Positions 1-7,151 are shown, counted from the stretch's first letter. The stretch is 33,698 bases of DNA from Fibrobacter succinogenes (GCA_902800345.1 CADCDO010000050.1:1-33698), one strand, 5' to 3'. Translations and numbers: made by a program. The notes: generated by a model not told the origin, from the sequence alone.

Positions 1-606
1 GATGCCGGCAGCGTTAATCGCCATGCCGCCCCAGCCGCAAATGCCGATGATGCCGATGCGTTCCGGGTCAACGTTGTCGCGAGTCGAGAGGAAATCTACA
101 GACGCCATGAAGTCTTCGGTGTTGATGTCCGGGCTGTTCATGTAGCGCGGCTCGCCGCCCGATTCACCGGTGAAACTCGGGTCGAATGCGATGGTCAGGA
201 ATCCGCGTTCCGCCATCTGCTGGGCGTAAAGGCCGCTGGACTGTTCCTTGACGGCACCGAACGGGCCAGAGACCGCGATCGCGGGAAACTTGCCGTTCAC
301 CTTGAGGCTCGTGTCCTTGGGCACGAACATGTCTGCGGCGAGTTCAATGCCAAAGTGGTTCTTGAAAGTGACCTTGGAATGTTCGACCTTGTCGCTCTTG
401 GGGAAAACCTTGTCCCATTCGGCGGTGAGCGTAAGCTTGTTCATATTTTCTTCCTTTGTCTGTTGTGCTGCGGGGGCTGTTTCTGTCGCGGACTGTGCGG
501 CCGGCGTGGCGGCACCCTGCGTATTGTTTTCTTTTTCGGGGCAGCATGCCATCAGGGTGCATGCGGAAACCACGGCTAACGCCGCTTTCAAGAATTTGGA
601 TTTCAT
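1..606 (-). CDS. Exported alpha/beta hydrolase (dienelactone hydrolase/YcjY-like), 3' end outside window
   Basis: The gene reads leftward from an ATG at 606, is preceded by AAGGAG, and runs off the window with about 202 codons visible. The N-terminus is a lipoprotein-type signal (MKSKFLKAALAVVSACTLMA, then Cys), followed by an Ala/Thr/Gln-rich linker to about residue 54. After that comes an alpha/beta-hydrolase N-terminal half: FVPKD strand, the segment around FDPSFTGESGG, and the nucleophile elbow GICGWGG near residue 190. The elbow carries Cys where most hydrolases have Ser, as in dienelactone-hydrolase-like families. The catalytic Asp and His should lie in the missing part. It probably acts on an ester or acyl substrate outside the inner membrane; the substrate is not predictable. 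It lies 17 bases behind the flavodoxin-like gene and is probably co-transcribed with it. Confidence 0.8.
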   Translation of the reverse strand, partial: MKSKFLKAALAVVSACTLMACCPEKENNTQGAATPAAQSATETAPAAQQTKEENMNKLTLTAEWDKVFPKSDKVEHSKVTFKNHFGIELAADMFVPKDTSLKVNGKFPAIAVSGPFGAVKEQSSGLYAQQMAERGFLTIAFDPSFTGESGGEPRYMNSPDINTEDFMASVDFLSTRDNVDPERIGIIGICGWGGMAINAAGI

Positions 607-623
607 GATTTATCTCCTTGTTG

Positions 624-1163
624 TTAAACCTTTTTTCCCATGGCGAACGCTTTTTTCAGGAGCGCGGAATTCTTCTTGACGTCGTCTGCGCTTTCGGCAC
701 CCGTGGCGCAGAGGGCACCCTTGAGTTTCACGCCGTCAAAGCAAGCGATCCACCCGCCAATGCCGCGCTTCGCGATGTTCATGGCTTTCGCGTCGGTGTC
801 GGCGGCAGACGTGAGCAGGTAAATTTCGCGGAACTTGTAATCGCTGGAATAGAGGGAATTCGCGCGGTCGAGCATCGTCTTGAGCTGGCCGCTCATCTCG
901 TAATAGTAAATCGGCGTTGCGAATACGATGACGTCCGCCGATTCCATCTTCTTGGTGATGGCGGGAGCGTCGTCCTTGATGACGCACTTGCCCTTCTTTT
1001 GGCAAGCGAGGCAGCCCATACAAAAACCGATCTTCTTGCCGCGCAGCGACTCGAATTCTACCTTGTTGCCCGCCTCGGCGGCGCCCTTCGCGAACTCCTG
1101 CGCCAGGGTTTCGGAGTTGCTTCCCTTGCGCAAGCTGCTGGACAAGACCAATACTTTTTTCAT
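624..1163 (-). CDS. Flavodoxin-fold NAD(P)H-dependent oxidoreductase / iron-sulfur flavoprotein-like
   Basis: This is a 179-residue protein with an NADPH-dependent FMN reductase/flavodoxin fold. The N-terminal strand and FMN phosphate loop are visible as VLVLSSSLRKGSNSETL (residues 4-20). A cluster CMGCLACQKKGKC at about residues 48-60 (C-x2-C-x2-C-x5-C) resembles the compact cysteine motif of archaeal iron-sulfur flavoproteins, although many cytoplasmic relatives have the same signature without a proven cluster. ATPIYYYEMSGQLKTMLDR follows the family pattern for the FMN isoalloxazine loop. The start is supported by GAGAGG six bases upstream. The likely role is redox transfer or quinone/aromatic reduction. 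It is the first gene of a two-gene unit with the hydrolase. Confidence 0.85.
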   Translation of the reverse strand: MKKVLVLSSSLRKGSNSETLAQEFAKGAAEAGNKVEFESLRGKKIGFCMGCLACQKKGKCVIKDDAPAITKKMESADVIVFATPIYYYEMSGQLKTMLDRANSLYSSDYKFREIYLLTSAADTDAKAMNIAKRGIGGWIACFDGVKLKGALCATGAESADDVKKNSALLKKAFAMGKKV

Positions 1164-1426
1164 AGGTTCCTCTCGGTTGAAGTCTTTACATGTTCAAATA
1201 TACCTCTTTTTTCAGATATTGCAAATACTTTGTTTTCATAACTAGATATGCTTATAAGGCATAGATTTAATTTCACATGATTGTCTAAAACATCCAATGT
1301 TGATGATGCGGGTTGCACATCCGAAAGTTTGAATGATTTATTTATCCAAAACTACCGAAGAATACATCTTTGAGCAAGTGGCAGAATTCGAGAGACTGAT
1401 TACGGGACTGAAGTTTGGCTAAAAGG

Positions 1427-1932
1427 CTATTCATCTCGCACCTCCCAGTGACCACCACGATCTCCGCCAATACGAGAAATGCGCCCAGACTTTGCGAGAC
1501 TTTTCAATTGCCATTTTACGCCGTCTGCAGTTATTCCACAAATTTCTGATAACTCCAACCTAGTCACATTAGGATTGTTTGATATCGCATCAAGTATTTT
1601 CTGGGTAGTTTTCTGGGTAGTTTCCGAGTCTTCATTCTGACCACCTTTCTGACCACCAGCCTCATTTTCCGCATCAAACGAATAATTTTCGTTCAGCGGT
1701 TGAATGATGCGAAAAACATCATCTTCAAAAAATTCAGGTTCAACACCGGAATAAAGCTTCCCGTACTTGAACATTTTCCGGGCACCAGAACCGATTCCTG
1801 TTCGCATTTCCCAGTCAGGAATCTGAATCAGCATACGATATTGCGACCAGTTCAATTGGGAACGCAGTGCGTTCCCAATTGGCTTCCAGTACATCTAGAC
1901 ACGACAAAAATCAATGTTCCTAACTGCACTTT
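1427..1932 (-). pseudogene. Chimeric remnant: DUF1016 (YhcG-like) 5' piece fused to the C-terminal end of an AlbA_2-type regulator
   Basis: Reading leftward from about 1930, the frame encodes SAVRNIDFCRV, then TAG, then MYWKPIGNALRSQLNWSQYRMLI. The intact neighbour has NAVRSVDFCRV, Gln, then MYWK, so a CAG codon has become TAG. Between MYWK and PIGNAL the segment present in the intact gene (roughly LGKRIF through FFLLY) is deleted. After IQIPD the frame switches to an unrelated C-terminal region, EMRTGIGSGARKMFKYG through a winged-helix end (TQKILDAISNNPNVTRLELSEICGI region). That region matches the C-terminus of AlbA_2/HATPase_c_4 ATP-binding regulators. An open frame of 155 codons survives from the ATG at 1894 and may be annotated as a gene. 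I read it as debris of two genes joined by deletions directly behind the stop codon of the intact yhcG-like gene. Confidence 0.75.
1853..1881. repeat. Perfect 14-bp palindrome inside the pseudogene
   Basis: The left arm CAATTGGGAACGCA (1853-1866) and right arm (1868-1881) are exact reverse complements separated by one base. In the coding sense it spans the codons for I-G-N-A-L-R-S-Q-L. The intact paralogue has an equally perfect palindrome at the same place with different arm sequence (2653-2681). Confidence 0.9.
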
Positions 1933-2958
1933 TTATTTCTTTATTCGCTTGGATTTTTTCACGAGTTCTTTGGCCTCGTTGATTTCGCCGACCAGTTGCT
2001 CGGTGGTGGGCAGATACAACTTATACTCACTAGCAAGGATAGTCTTATTGTTTTCGGGCAACGTCATTTTCACTACAGAATCATTCTTGCCCGCACACAG
2101 AAGAATGCCGATAGTCGGATTTTCATCTGGAAGTTTCTCAATGCGGTCATGATAATTCACATACATCTGTAGCTGGCCGAGGTCCTGATGCGTAATTTTG
2201 TCCGTCTTGATTTCAATAACCACAAAACAGCGAAGCAACCTGTTGTAAAGAACGAGCTCAATGAAGAATTCGTCGTCTTCGAGCATAATCCGCTTCTGCC
2301 GGGCAACAAAGGCAAATCCCTTACCCAGTTCGAGCAGAAAATCAGTAATATGCGAAATAATCGCGCCTTCCAGATCGGTTTCATAAAAGGCGGGGTTCCT
2401 TTCCAGCCCAAGAAATTCCAGGACCATCGGATCCTTGATGACCTCTTGCGGAGTTTCGGGGATGCGCTCCTTGCGAGCGACCGCCAGCACGGATTCCTTA
2501 TCGTTGCTGAGCAAAAGGCGTTCGTATAGTTGGCTGTTGATTTGGCGTTCGAGTTCGCGGCCATTCCAAGAATTGTTTACCGCTTCTAGTTCGTAATATT
2601 CGCGTTTTTCGGGGTCAGAAATAGCAATAAGCATCTTATATTGAGACCAGTTCAATTGCGTCCGCACTGCGGACGCAATTGGATACAATAGGAAAAATTG
2701 ACGAGCACGCTCAATTTGTCGAATACCAAATCCACTACCATACTCCGCTTCCAGCTTTTCAGCAAGCGATTTCACGATATACGCCCCGTAATCGGCACGC
2801 TTCTTGCCATGCTGTTCTTCTTCGAAAATACGCTTGCCAAGTTTCCAGTACATCTGGACACGACAGAAATCAACGCTCCTGACCGCATTTTCCCGAGCAC
2901 TCTCGATGATTTGCTTGGCATCTTGGATCAGCTTCGTAGAGACAACTTCTTTAACCAT
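1933..2958 (-). CDS. YhcG-type PD-(D/E)XK nuclease domain protein (DUF1016)
   Basis: This is a protein of about 341 residues. I chose the ATG at 2958 because GGAGG lies five bases upstream, rather than an in-frame ATG twelve bases earlier that contains that Shine-Dalgarno. The N-terminal half is the DUF1016 N domain: helical, with MYWKLGKRIFEEEQ and the QLNWSQY...REYYELEAV block. The C-terminal half is the nuclease-like domain, with GFAFVARQKRI, FFIELVLYNR and VVIEIKTDKI as the PD-(D/E)XK core, then GQLQMYV. The first acidic residue of the core is Glu rather than Asp (FFIEL). YhcG-family proteins are common in defence islands and beside Type I R-M genes; their exact reaction is not established. 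A terminator-like hairpin lies upstream at 3039-3074. A truncated paralogue sits directly downstream. Confidence 0.88.
   Translation of the reverse strand: MVKEVVSTKLIQDAKQIIESARENAVRSVDFCRVQMYWKLGKRIFEEEQHGKKRADYGAYIVKSLAEKLEAEYGSGFGIRQIERARQFFLLYPIASAVRTQLNWSQYKMLIAISDPEKREYYELEAVNNSWNGRELERQINSQLYERLLLSNDKESVLAVARKERIPETPQEVIKDPMVLEFLGLERNPAFYETDLEGAIISHITDFLLELGKGFAFVARQKRIMLEDDEFFIELVLYNRLLRCFVVIEIKTDKITHQDLGQLQMYVNYHDRIEKLPDENPTIGILLCAGKNDSVVKMTLPENNKTILASEYKLYLPTTEQLVGEINEAKELVKKSKRIKK
2653..2681. repeat. Perfect 14-bp palindrome inside the yhcG-like gene, co-varying with the paralogue
   Basis: The left arm CAATTGCGTCCGCA (2653-2666) and right arm (2668-2681) are exact reverse complements with a one-base centre. 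Compared with the palindrome at 1853-1881, three positions differ in each arm and the differences are compensatory, so pairing is kept. In the coding sense it spans I-A-S-A-V-R-T-Q-L. Confidence 0.9.
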
Positions 2959-3038
2959 ATTAGCCTCCATTTAGCCGCAAAAAAACGGCTAGTTAACGTT
3001 TGAGGCGTTCTTGCAAAAACGATAAGCCGATTTAACGC

Positions 3039-3074
3039 AAAAACGCACCTCGCCTTAAAACAGCGAGATGCGTT
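3039..3074 (-). terminator. Intrinsic terminator-like hairpin upstream of the yhcG-like gene
   Basis: On the minus strand a 12-bp stem (3074-3063 with 3053-3042, one G-U pair) and a 9-base loop are followed by five U (3043-3039). It could end a transcript arriving from the right, or act as an attenuator in the leader of the yhcG-like gene, whose start is 81 bases further on. Confidence 0.6.
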
Positions 3075-3427
3075 CAGCGGTAATGTATCAAAATCTCTAA
3101 GAGCTGGCAAGGGGTATAACGAAATTTTACATAACCACTGGGGTTATTCGTATTTCAATACTACGAGCAACAATGACCTTGTGGGAACTCTTGATTTGAA
3201 CCTGTTGGAATTTCCGACTGGTTTGCCCGAATTTGTAATTTGCAAAAAATGCAAAATGGTATACTGAAGAGAAATAAAATCAAACAAGTTTGATTTTGCT
3301 TCGTGCGCCTTGCATGCTTTTCCGCCTACAAGCATAAAAAGACGGGGCATTCGGATTTACATTTTTTAGCTAGCAAGGAATCCTTACATACTGAGATTAC
3401 TTCCGAATCATATCCTTTTAGTTCTTT
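3075..3427. other. Intergenic stretch with hairpins, no supported gene
   Basis: No frame here has a convincing start, ribosome binding site or recognisable product. A perfect 10-bp inverted repeat with a two-base centre lies at 3276-3297 (AAAATCAAAC and its complement), which can act as a terminator in either direction. A 28-base repeat copy lies at 3321-3348. A 68-codon minus-strand frame (3144-3350) begins inside that repeat and is probably spurious. Confidence 0.5.
3321..3348. repeat. 28-base dispersed repeat, copy 1
   Basis: TCCGCCTACAAGCATAAAAA followed by GACGGGGC; 26 of 28 bases match the copy at 4024-4051. The ends (CCGCCT and a G-rich complement) can form a short stem. It is non-coding. 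Confidence 0.7.
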
Positions 3428-3706
3428 CTAGCAGAAATACGATATTTCGTTGAAATGAGCAATCCATTTCGCAACAACGTCCTCATAACGTGCTTCAATA
3501 ATCCGAAGAATATTTTGCAAGACATGCGGATTAATACGCGAATTGTTATTTGCCAAGAGACATTTTCCAGCTCGAGTTATCCAGATTTTAGTGGCATTAG
3601 CGGCAGGTACACCTTCCGATACATGAACATGTACCGGTTCCAGAGGAACACCTTCGTTAGACCAGAAATAAACCCAGAAAGATCCTATCTTAAAGATTTG
3701 CGGCAT
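3428..3706 (-). CDS. DUF4160 family small protein
   Basis: This is a 92-residue protein from the ATG at 3706 (MPQIFKIG). An upstream in-frame start giving four more residues is less likely, because AGGTGG sits about nine bases before this ATG. The family pattern is clear: an aromatic-rich N-terminus (FWVYFWSNEG), the invariant PVHVHVSEG segment, KIWITRAGKCLLANN, then a C-terminal helix with RIIEARYEDVVAKWIAHF. DUF4160 proteins are normally encoded next to a DUF2442 gene, and the pair is often treated as a toxin-antitoxin-like module of unproven action. Here the start lies inside the 3' end of the preceding gene (17-base overlap), so the two are almost certainly translationally coupled. The partner is not a typical DUF2442 protein. 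Confidence 0.85.
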   Translation of the reverse strand: MPQIFKIGSFWVYFWSNEGVPLEPVHVHVSEGVPAANATKIWITRAGKCLLANNNSRINPHVLQNILRIIEARYEDVVAKWIAHFNEISYFC

Positions 3707-4016
3707 TGCTGAACCCACCTTTCTGAGAGAATTCCATTATCAAATGAGCCGTAGATTCAATCACCTTCTTATAGCGATTGATTTCCTCATCTGAAAAACC
3801 GAATATATCTTCCCATGTATAGGAGGGTAAATAGCATGTCGCCCGATGGAAGCCGTCTTTTGCGTCGGGCTTTTCGATGTACACCTTAACGCGGCCATCC
3901 TTGCCCATTTCGGAATGGACAATTTCAGCGTTGTCGTCAAGTGTCATGAAGGGGTACATCATATTGCTTAATGGCAATATAACATTTTCAGGCCTTGTTT
4001 GGCTAGTATTCATCAT
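3690..4016 (-). CDS. Small partner protein overlapping the DUF4160 gene
   Basis: This is a 108-residue protein with start ATG-ATG at 4016/4013 and a strong GGAGGGAGG just before. I recognise no named domain. Visible features are MMYPFMTLDDNAEIVHSEM, a beta-rich middle (RVKVYIEKPDAKDGFHRATCYLPSYTW), and an acidic helical end (FSDEEINRYKKVIESTAHLIMEF). The acidic small protein upstream of, and overlapping, a DUF4160 gene is the position normally held by an antitoxin-like partner, so that role is inferred from context. A near-consensus promoter lies 90 to 118 bases upstream of the start, and a hairpin (repeat 4024-4051) ends just before the ribosome binding site, which could modulate initiation. 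Confidence 0.75.
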   Translation of the reverse strand: MMNTSQTRPENVILPLSNMMYPFMTLDDNAEIVHSEMGKDGRVKVYIEKPDAKDGFHRATCYLPSYTWEDIFGFSDEEINRYKKVIESTAHLIMEFSQKGGFSNAANL

Positions 4017-4023
4017 TCCTCCC

Positions 4024-4051
4024 TCCGCCTACATGCATAAAAAGGCGGGGC
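4024..4051. repeat. 28-base dispersed repeat, copy 2, in the leader of the DUF4160 pair
   Basis: It differs at two positions from 3321-3348. On the minus strand it forms a CCGCCT/AGGCGG stem that ends directly before the GGAGGGAGG ribosome binding site of the gene starting at 4016. Confidence 0.75.
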
Positions 4052-4105
4052 TTTAGTCATTTTGCTGAGTGTGCAAAACGCAACTCTCTACACGCTTGTG
4101 CACTG

Positions 4106-4134
4106 AATATAAATTACTAGAAGGCGATTGTCAA
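4106..4134 (-). promoter_or_regulatory. Sigma-70 type promoter for the DUF4160 pair
   Basis: On the minus strand TTGACA (4134-4129), a 17-base spacer and TATATT (4111-4106) are close to consensus. Transcription would begin near 4099 and give a leader of about 80 bases before the ATG at 4016. It lies downstream of the gene at 4153-4500, so the DUF4160 pair has its own promoter. Confidence 0.75.
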
Positions 4135-4152
4135 GAGGGATATGTTTAAAAT

Positions 4153-4500
4153 TTACTTAGAAAGAGTCTTTTCGATTGTAAGGTATTCTACTTTATTTTT
4201 ATCAAGGCGAATGAATTTACTTTTTTGAAGGTCTTCTATAATTTTTGTAACCTTAGCATCTTCAATGCCACCATTAAAATTGTACATTGCTTTGATGAAA
4301 TTTGTAAGGGCATCATATTTTGCAGGCTTTGATTTCAACAAACGTTTTTTTATCGTTTCCATTTCTTCTGCTTGAGAAGCACTATTTAGCCGTTCTTCTT
4401 CAATACAAGCCATTTGAATTAGCTTTTGAGCCAGTTTCAGCTTTTCTCGATACGAAAGTTCTTTGACTTTTTCCACTAGCCCAGAAAGTAACACCGACAT
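4153..4500 (-). CDS. Small helical/winged-helix-like protein paired with the R-M-S gene
   Basis: This is a 115-residue protein with GGAGG six bases before the ATG. The N-terminal half is predicted helical (VEKVKELSYREKLKLAQKLI). The C-terminal half (KPAKYDALTNFIKAM, then IEDAKVTKIIEDLQKSKFI, then NKVEYL) has the helix-helix-strand rhythm of a small winged-helix or OST-HTH-like unit. I cannot name a family with certainty. It starts 19 bases after the end of the 788-residue R-M-S gene and is evidently in its operon. A DNA- or RNA-binding accessory or regulatory role is plausible but inferred only from shape and position. Confidence 0.65.
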   Translation of the reverse strand: MSVLLSGLVEKVKELSYREKLKLAQKLIQMACIEEERLNSASQAEEMETIKKRLLKSKPAKYDALTNFIKAMYNFNGGIEDAKVTKIIEDLQKSKFIRLDKNKVEYLTIEKTLSK

Positions 4501-4519
4501 TTACGCCTCCTTGTTTGAG

Positions 4520-6886
4520 TTAAAGACTTGATGAATACGGCAGCGACTTGATGTAGTCTTCCATAAATTGCCAATCAGGTTCGTATTCGTTGGGAGCGAT
4601 TTCTTTCGCAGGGAGCTTGATTAAAGATGATTCCATCAATTCTTTGTCCCATTTGCGACCATAATTGAATCTGTATTTTTCACGATGAATCAATGTTATC
4701 AGGAACATTGCGATATAGCGATTTAATGCAAATTTTGGATACAAGACATTCACATCGTCAGTTGCCCAAAATTTTGACGTTTGGTAAAACGCTTCTGCGA
4801 TTGAACCATTGTAAGAAACCGTTATTGTATTTCCCTGATGTAAATGCTCATCGTTTGAAATATAAGCAGAAATTCCATTATTAGAATCTATTGCACCGAT
4901 ATAGGGAATATCCCCATCTTGCATATCAGCTTTTGTCAATCGCTTTCCTTTTCTTATCTCAAAAAGACTTTCATAACTAAAAGGAATCCATTCACGGACA
5001 TTTACTTGCATGTTCTTTAATGATATAGGCCTATTCGAGAATTGAAATAACACATCTGGACGACTGCAAGCGACACGAAATGCCGCGTAATCTCTCATTT
5101 TACGGATAAAATCATCATCACAAAGTGTACTATAATCCGTTTCCATGTAGGCTTCGGCACACCATTCATCCTCGGCTTGGACTTCATGGCGCACGGAAAG
5201 GCCTGGAACTTCTTTGAGATTTTTGTACGCAGCAAGCCATTTGTCCTTTATGGCGGCAAATTTACCACGAGCATCAATGCGTCCTTGGTTCTTGCGTTTT
5301 TCAAATTCATCGTCCTTGAAATATCCGAACCAACTTTCAAGTCCAGCATTTTCCTTAGATGTGTCAAAAACCATTACACACGTTACAACGCCGACGGGAT
5401 AGAATAAATCGTCAGGCATACTTAAAACAGCCTTCAAATGAGCCTTTTCAAGGATTCTTCTCTTTACCTCAATCAAATTCTTTTCATCCTTGATTCCGCA
5501 ACTCATTTGCACAATAGCAGCAACTCTACCTTGCTGAGGTTTCACCACATCAATAGCATGTTCTATGAATTCCATTTGTTGGGCTGTCCCCACATCGTAG
5601 GGAGGATTCAAGAAGGCTACGGTCGGTTTATGAGTTTCGATAGCACCTTTAGTTTGGAAACAATCTCCGCAATAGATATTAGAGCGGCCATCGCCTCGGA
5701 GCATCATATTTGAACAAGCGTAGGTGTACATTTGCGGACGGAGTTCCACGCCGACAAGCTGCGACGAACGAATTTTCAAATGTCTTCGTTTGTCATTTCC
5801 GGCCAACTTGAACAGACGCTTCATTCCTGCAATAAGGAAACCAGCCGTGCCACAACAAGGGTCATATGCGACATCGTTCAAATTCAGATCAACTAAATCG
5901 CAGAACAAATCTGTCACATGCGACGGGGTCAGGACGAGTCCTTGCTTTTGCTCACTTCCCGCATAGCGAATGAATTCCGTATAAAAACGCCCCAAAACAT
6001 CGAATCCTGAATCGTCCATTTGCGTTAAGGGATATACGTTCTTGTACAGATAGTCTATGATGTTTTTCATGACTTCAAGGCTGTACACGAGTTTCTTGGT
6101 GGTTTTATTTTTTACCGCATTTTCGCGAAAGATTGGCTCGTTCAAAATTTTGCTGTATTCGCCAATCATGGCGTTTTCGTTACGGACTTTGTTTGCAGAA
6201 AGAGTCGTCTTAATCGCACCCATCATCGCTTCGCCAAGACTACGAATTGTAGGCTGCGACATAAAACTTTCACGGAAGGGCTTGTTCAAGAGTGAAAGCA
6301 GAATGGCACTCACCATGGTGTTGCGAGTCAATTCAGGAATTGAATAATCGTTATATTCTTCGTTCAGATATATTGCTTTTGAAATGATATCTACACTACG
6401 CAGGTTCTCTGCAAATCGTTCATTGTCGAAAATCTTAAGATAATCATTCAAGGAAAGAAGTTTTTTATCCGTAAGCTTCTGGCAGGCGTTTGCACCGCAT
6501 TTCCATAGGTAGTGCGAAATTTTCAATTCTGTTTCAGATTCACCGCTTGACGCTATCGCAATAACCTCAAATTCCTTTGAAAGAGCCTTAGCGTAATGCA
6601 GAACGCCATCAACCGCATAATCTTTGGGTTTGTCCTTATTCTTAGACTCATGCATTGATGGCAACGCCTTACATTCCACAACAATGAGATAACGGGAATC
6701 TGTCGGGAATGTAAGTATGAATTCTGGATAACCAGCGCCGTTTCCACCACCCTTGGACATACCTTTCAGAAGTTCCGAAATCTTCTTATTCGTGGATTTT
6801 TGTTCTTCGAATTTGATAGAACCAAAAAGAACATCACTCTTAAAGTGATCTCGAATTATCGCTTCGTTCAATCTTTCGTTCGCCAT
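4520..6886 (-). CDS. Single-chain restriction-modification protein: nuclease + N6-adenine methylase + specificity region
   Basis: This is a 788-residue protein. Residues 1-110 look like a PD-(D/E)XK nuclease: GYPEFILTF at 52-60, then IVVECKA at 68-74. Residues 180-560 are an N6_Mtase domain of the Type I HsdM class, with motif I DPCCGTAGF at 342-350 and catalytic NPPYDVG at 427-433. From about 630 to the end is a Type I S-like target-recognition region (WIPFSYESLFEIRKGKRLTKADM, IPYIGA, ITVSYNGS, FWATDDVNVL). The order R-M-S in one chain resembles Type IIG enzymes, but the methylase is HsdM-like; annotators may call it Type I subunit M. No separate hsdR or hsdS is nearby. Its start has GGAG six bases upstream, enclosed in a hairpin, and a structured leader precedes it. 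A small gene follows in the same operon. Confidence 0.85.
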   Translation of the reverse strand: MANERLNEAIIRDHFKSDVLFGSIKFEEQKSTNKKISELLKGMSKGGGNGAGYPEFILTFPTDSRYLIVVECKALPSMHESKNKDKPKDYAVDGVLHYAKALSKEFEVIAIASSGESETELKISHYLWKCGANACQKLTDKKLLSLNDYLKIFDNERFAENLRSVDIISKAIYLNEEYNDYSIPELTRNTMVSAILLSLLNKPFRESFMSQPTIRSLGEAMMGAIKTTLSANKVRNENAMIGEYSKILNEPIFRENAVKNKTTKKLVYSLEVMKNIIDYLYKNVYPLTQMDDSGFDVLGRFYTEFIRYAGSEQKQGLVLTPSHVTDLFCDLVDLNLNDVAYDPCCGTAGFLIAGMKRLFKLAGNDKRRHLKIRSSQLVGVELRPQMYTYACSNMMLRGDGRSNIYCGDCFQTKGAIETHKPTVAFLNPPYDVGTAQQMEFIEHAIDVVKPQQGRVAAIVQMSCGIKDEKNLIEVKRRILEKAHLKAVLSMPDDLFYPVGVVTCVMVFDTSKENAGLESWFGYFKDDEFEKRKNQGRIDARGKFAAIKDKWLAAYKNLKEVPGLSVRHEVQAEDEWCAEAYMETDYSTLCDDDFIRKMRDYAAFRVACSRPDVLFQFSNRPISLKNMQVNVREWIPFSYESLFEIRKGKRLTKADMQDGDIPYIGAIDSNNGISAYISNDEHLHQGNTITVSYNGSIAEAFYQTSKFWATDDVNVLYPKFALNRYIAMFLITLIHREKYRFNYGRKWDKELMESSLIKLPAKEIAPNEYEPDWQFMEDYIKSLPYSSSL

Positions 6887-6891
6887 ACAGG

Positions 6892-6905
6892 ACTCCAGTA
6901 GGAGT
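6892..6905 (-). promoter_or_regulatory. Hairpin enclosing the Shine-Dalgarno of the R-M-S gene
   Basis: On the minus strand ACTCC (6905-6901), a TACT loop and GGAGT (6896-6892) form a perfect 5-bp hairpin whose 3' strand is the Shine-Dalgarno, six bases before the ATG at 6886. A small SD-enclosing hairpin also ends the second leader. Confidence 0.6.
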
Positions 6906-6933
6906 GACGACGCTTATTGTTTTCGGTTCGCAC

Positions 6934-7131
6934 AAAAGAAAAAGGCGTGGAACCGAATATGGTTTTTGTAGCTGAGCCACTAGACAAGGCCTAACACAAG
7001 AAAACGCACAAACGGCCCACGCACAGGGTGCGTGAGCAGATTGGCCTTATCCCTTGTGTTTTGAAAGTGTCTAGTTTCCAGCTACACGAATAAGAGCAAT
7101 CACTCAAAAAAATATGTCGTTTGAAATATAC
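6934..7131 (-). ncRNA. Structured leader RNA, copy 1 (upstream of the R-M-S gene)
   Basis: In gene sense the order is: GTATATTTC then GACATA (7131-7113), GCTCTTATTC (7097-7088), then nested helices. Helix A is 7085-7079 with 6974-6968 (7 bp), helix B 7075-7068 with 6986-6979 (8 bp), helix D 7060-7053 with 7000-6993 (8 bp), and apical hairpin E 7034-7028 with 7024-7018 (7 bp). GGCC at 7046-7043 can also pair with 6991-6988 outside helix D, giving a pseudoknot. After helix A comes CCACGC and a U-rich tract (UUUUUCUUUU, 6943-6934). A 10-bp helix with one bulge (7022-7013 with 6955-6945) and a local hairpin (6957-6950 with 6929-6922) are alternatives. It is homologous to the leader at 19773-19999. 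I do not recognise a known RNA family. Confidence 0.75.
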
Positions 7132-7151
7132 ATAATTAGAAGTGAGAAGGA

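Noticed and set aside
618..1241. Long plus-strand open frames opposite the flavodoxin, bio and ABC genes
   Set aside because: They are antisense shadows: their translations lack domain patterns, while the opposite strand encodes recognised proteins.
1333..1422. 29-codon plus-strand frame (MIYLSKTTEEYIF...)
   Set aside because: It is too short, has no ribosome binding site and no recognised family. It could be a gene fragment but there is no proof.
3200..3240. tRNA T-arm-like GGTTCAAATC on the minus strand
   Set aside because: The flanking bases do not form a 5-bp T stem, and no acceptor, D or anticodon arm is present.
3144..3350. 68-codon minus-strand frame (MPRLFMLVGG...)
   Set aside because: It starts inside a dispersed repeat, has no ribosome binding site and no family resemblance; treated as non-coding.
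6934..7131. Retron or Abi-type ncRNA
   Set aside because: No reverse transcriptase and no Abi-type HEPN gene is adjacent, and the element lies directly in the 5' leader of R-M genes.
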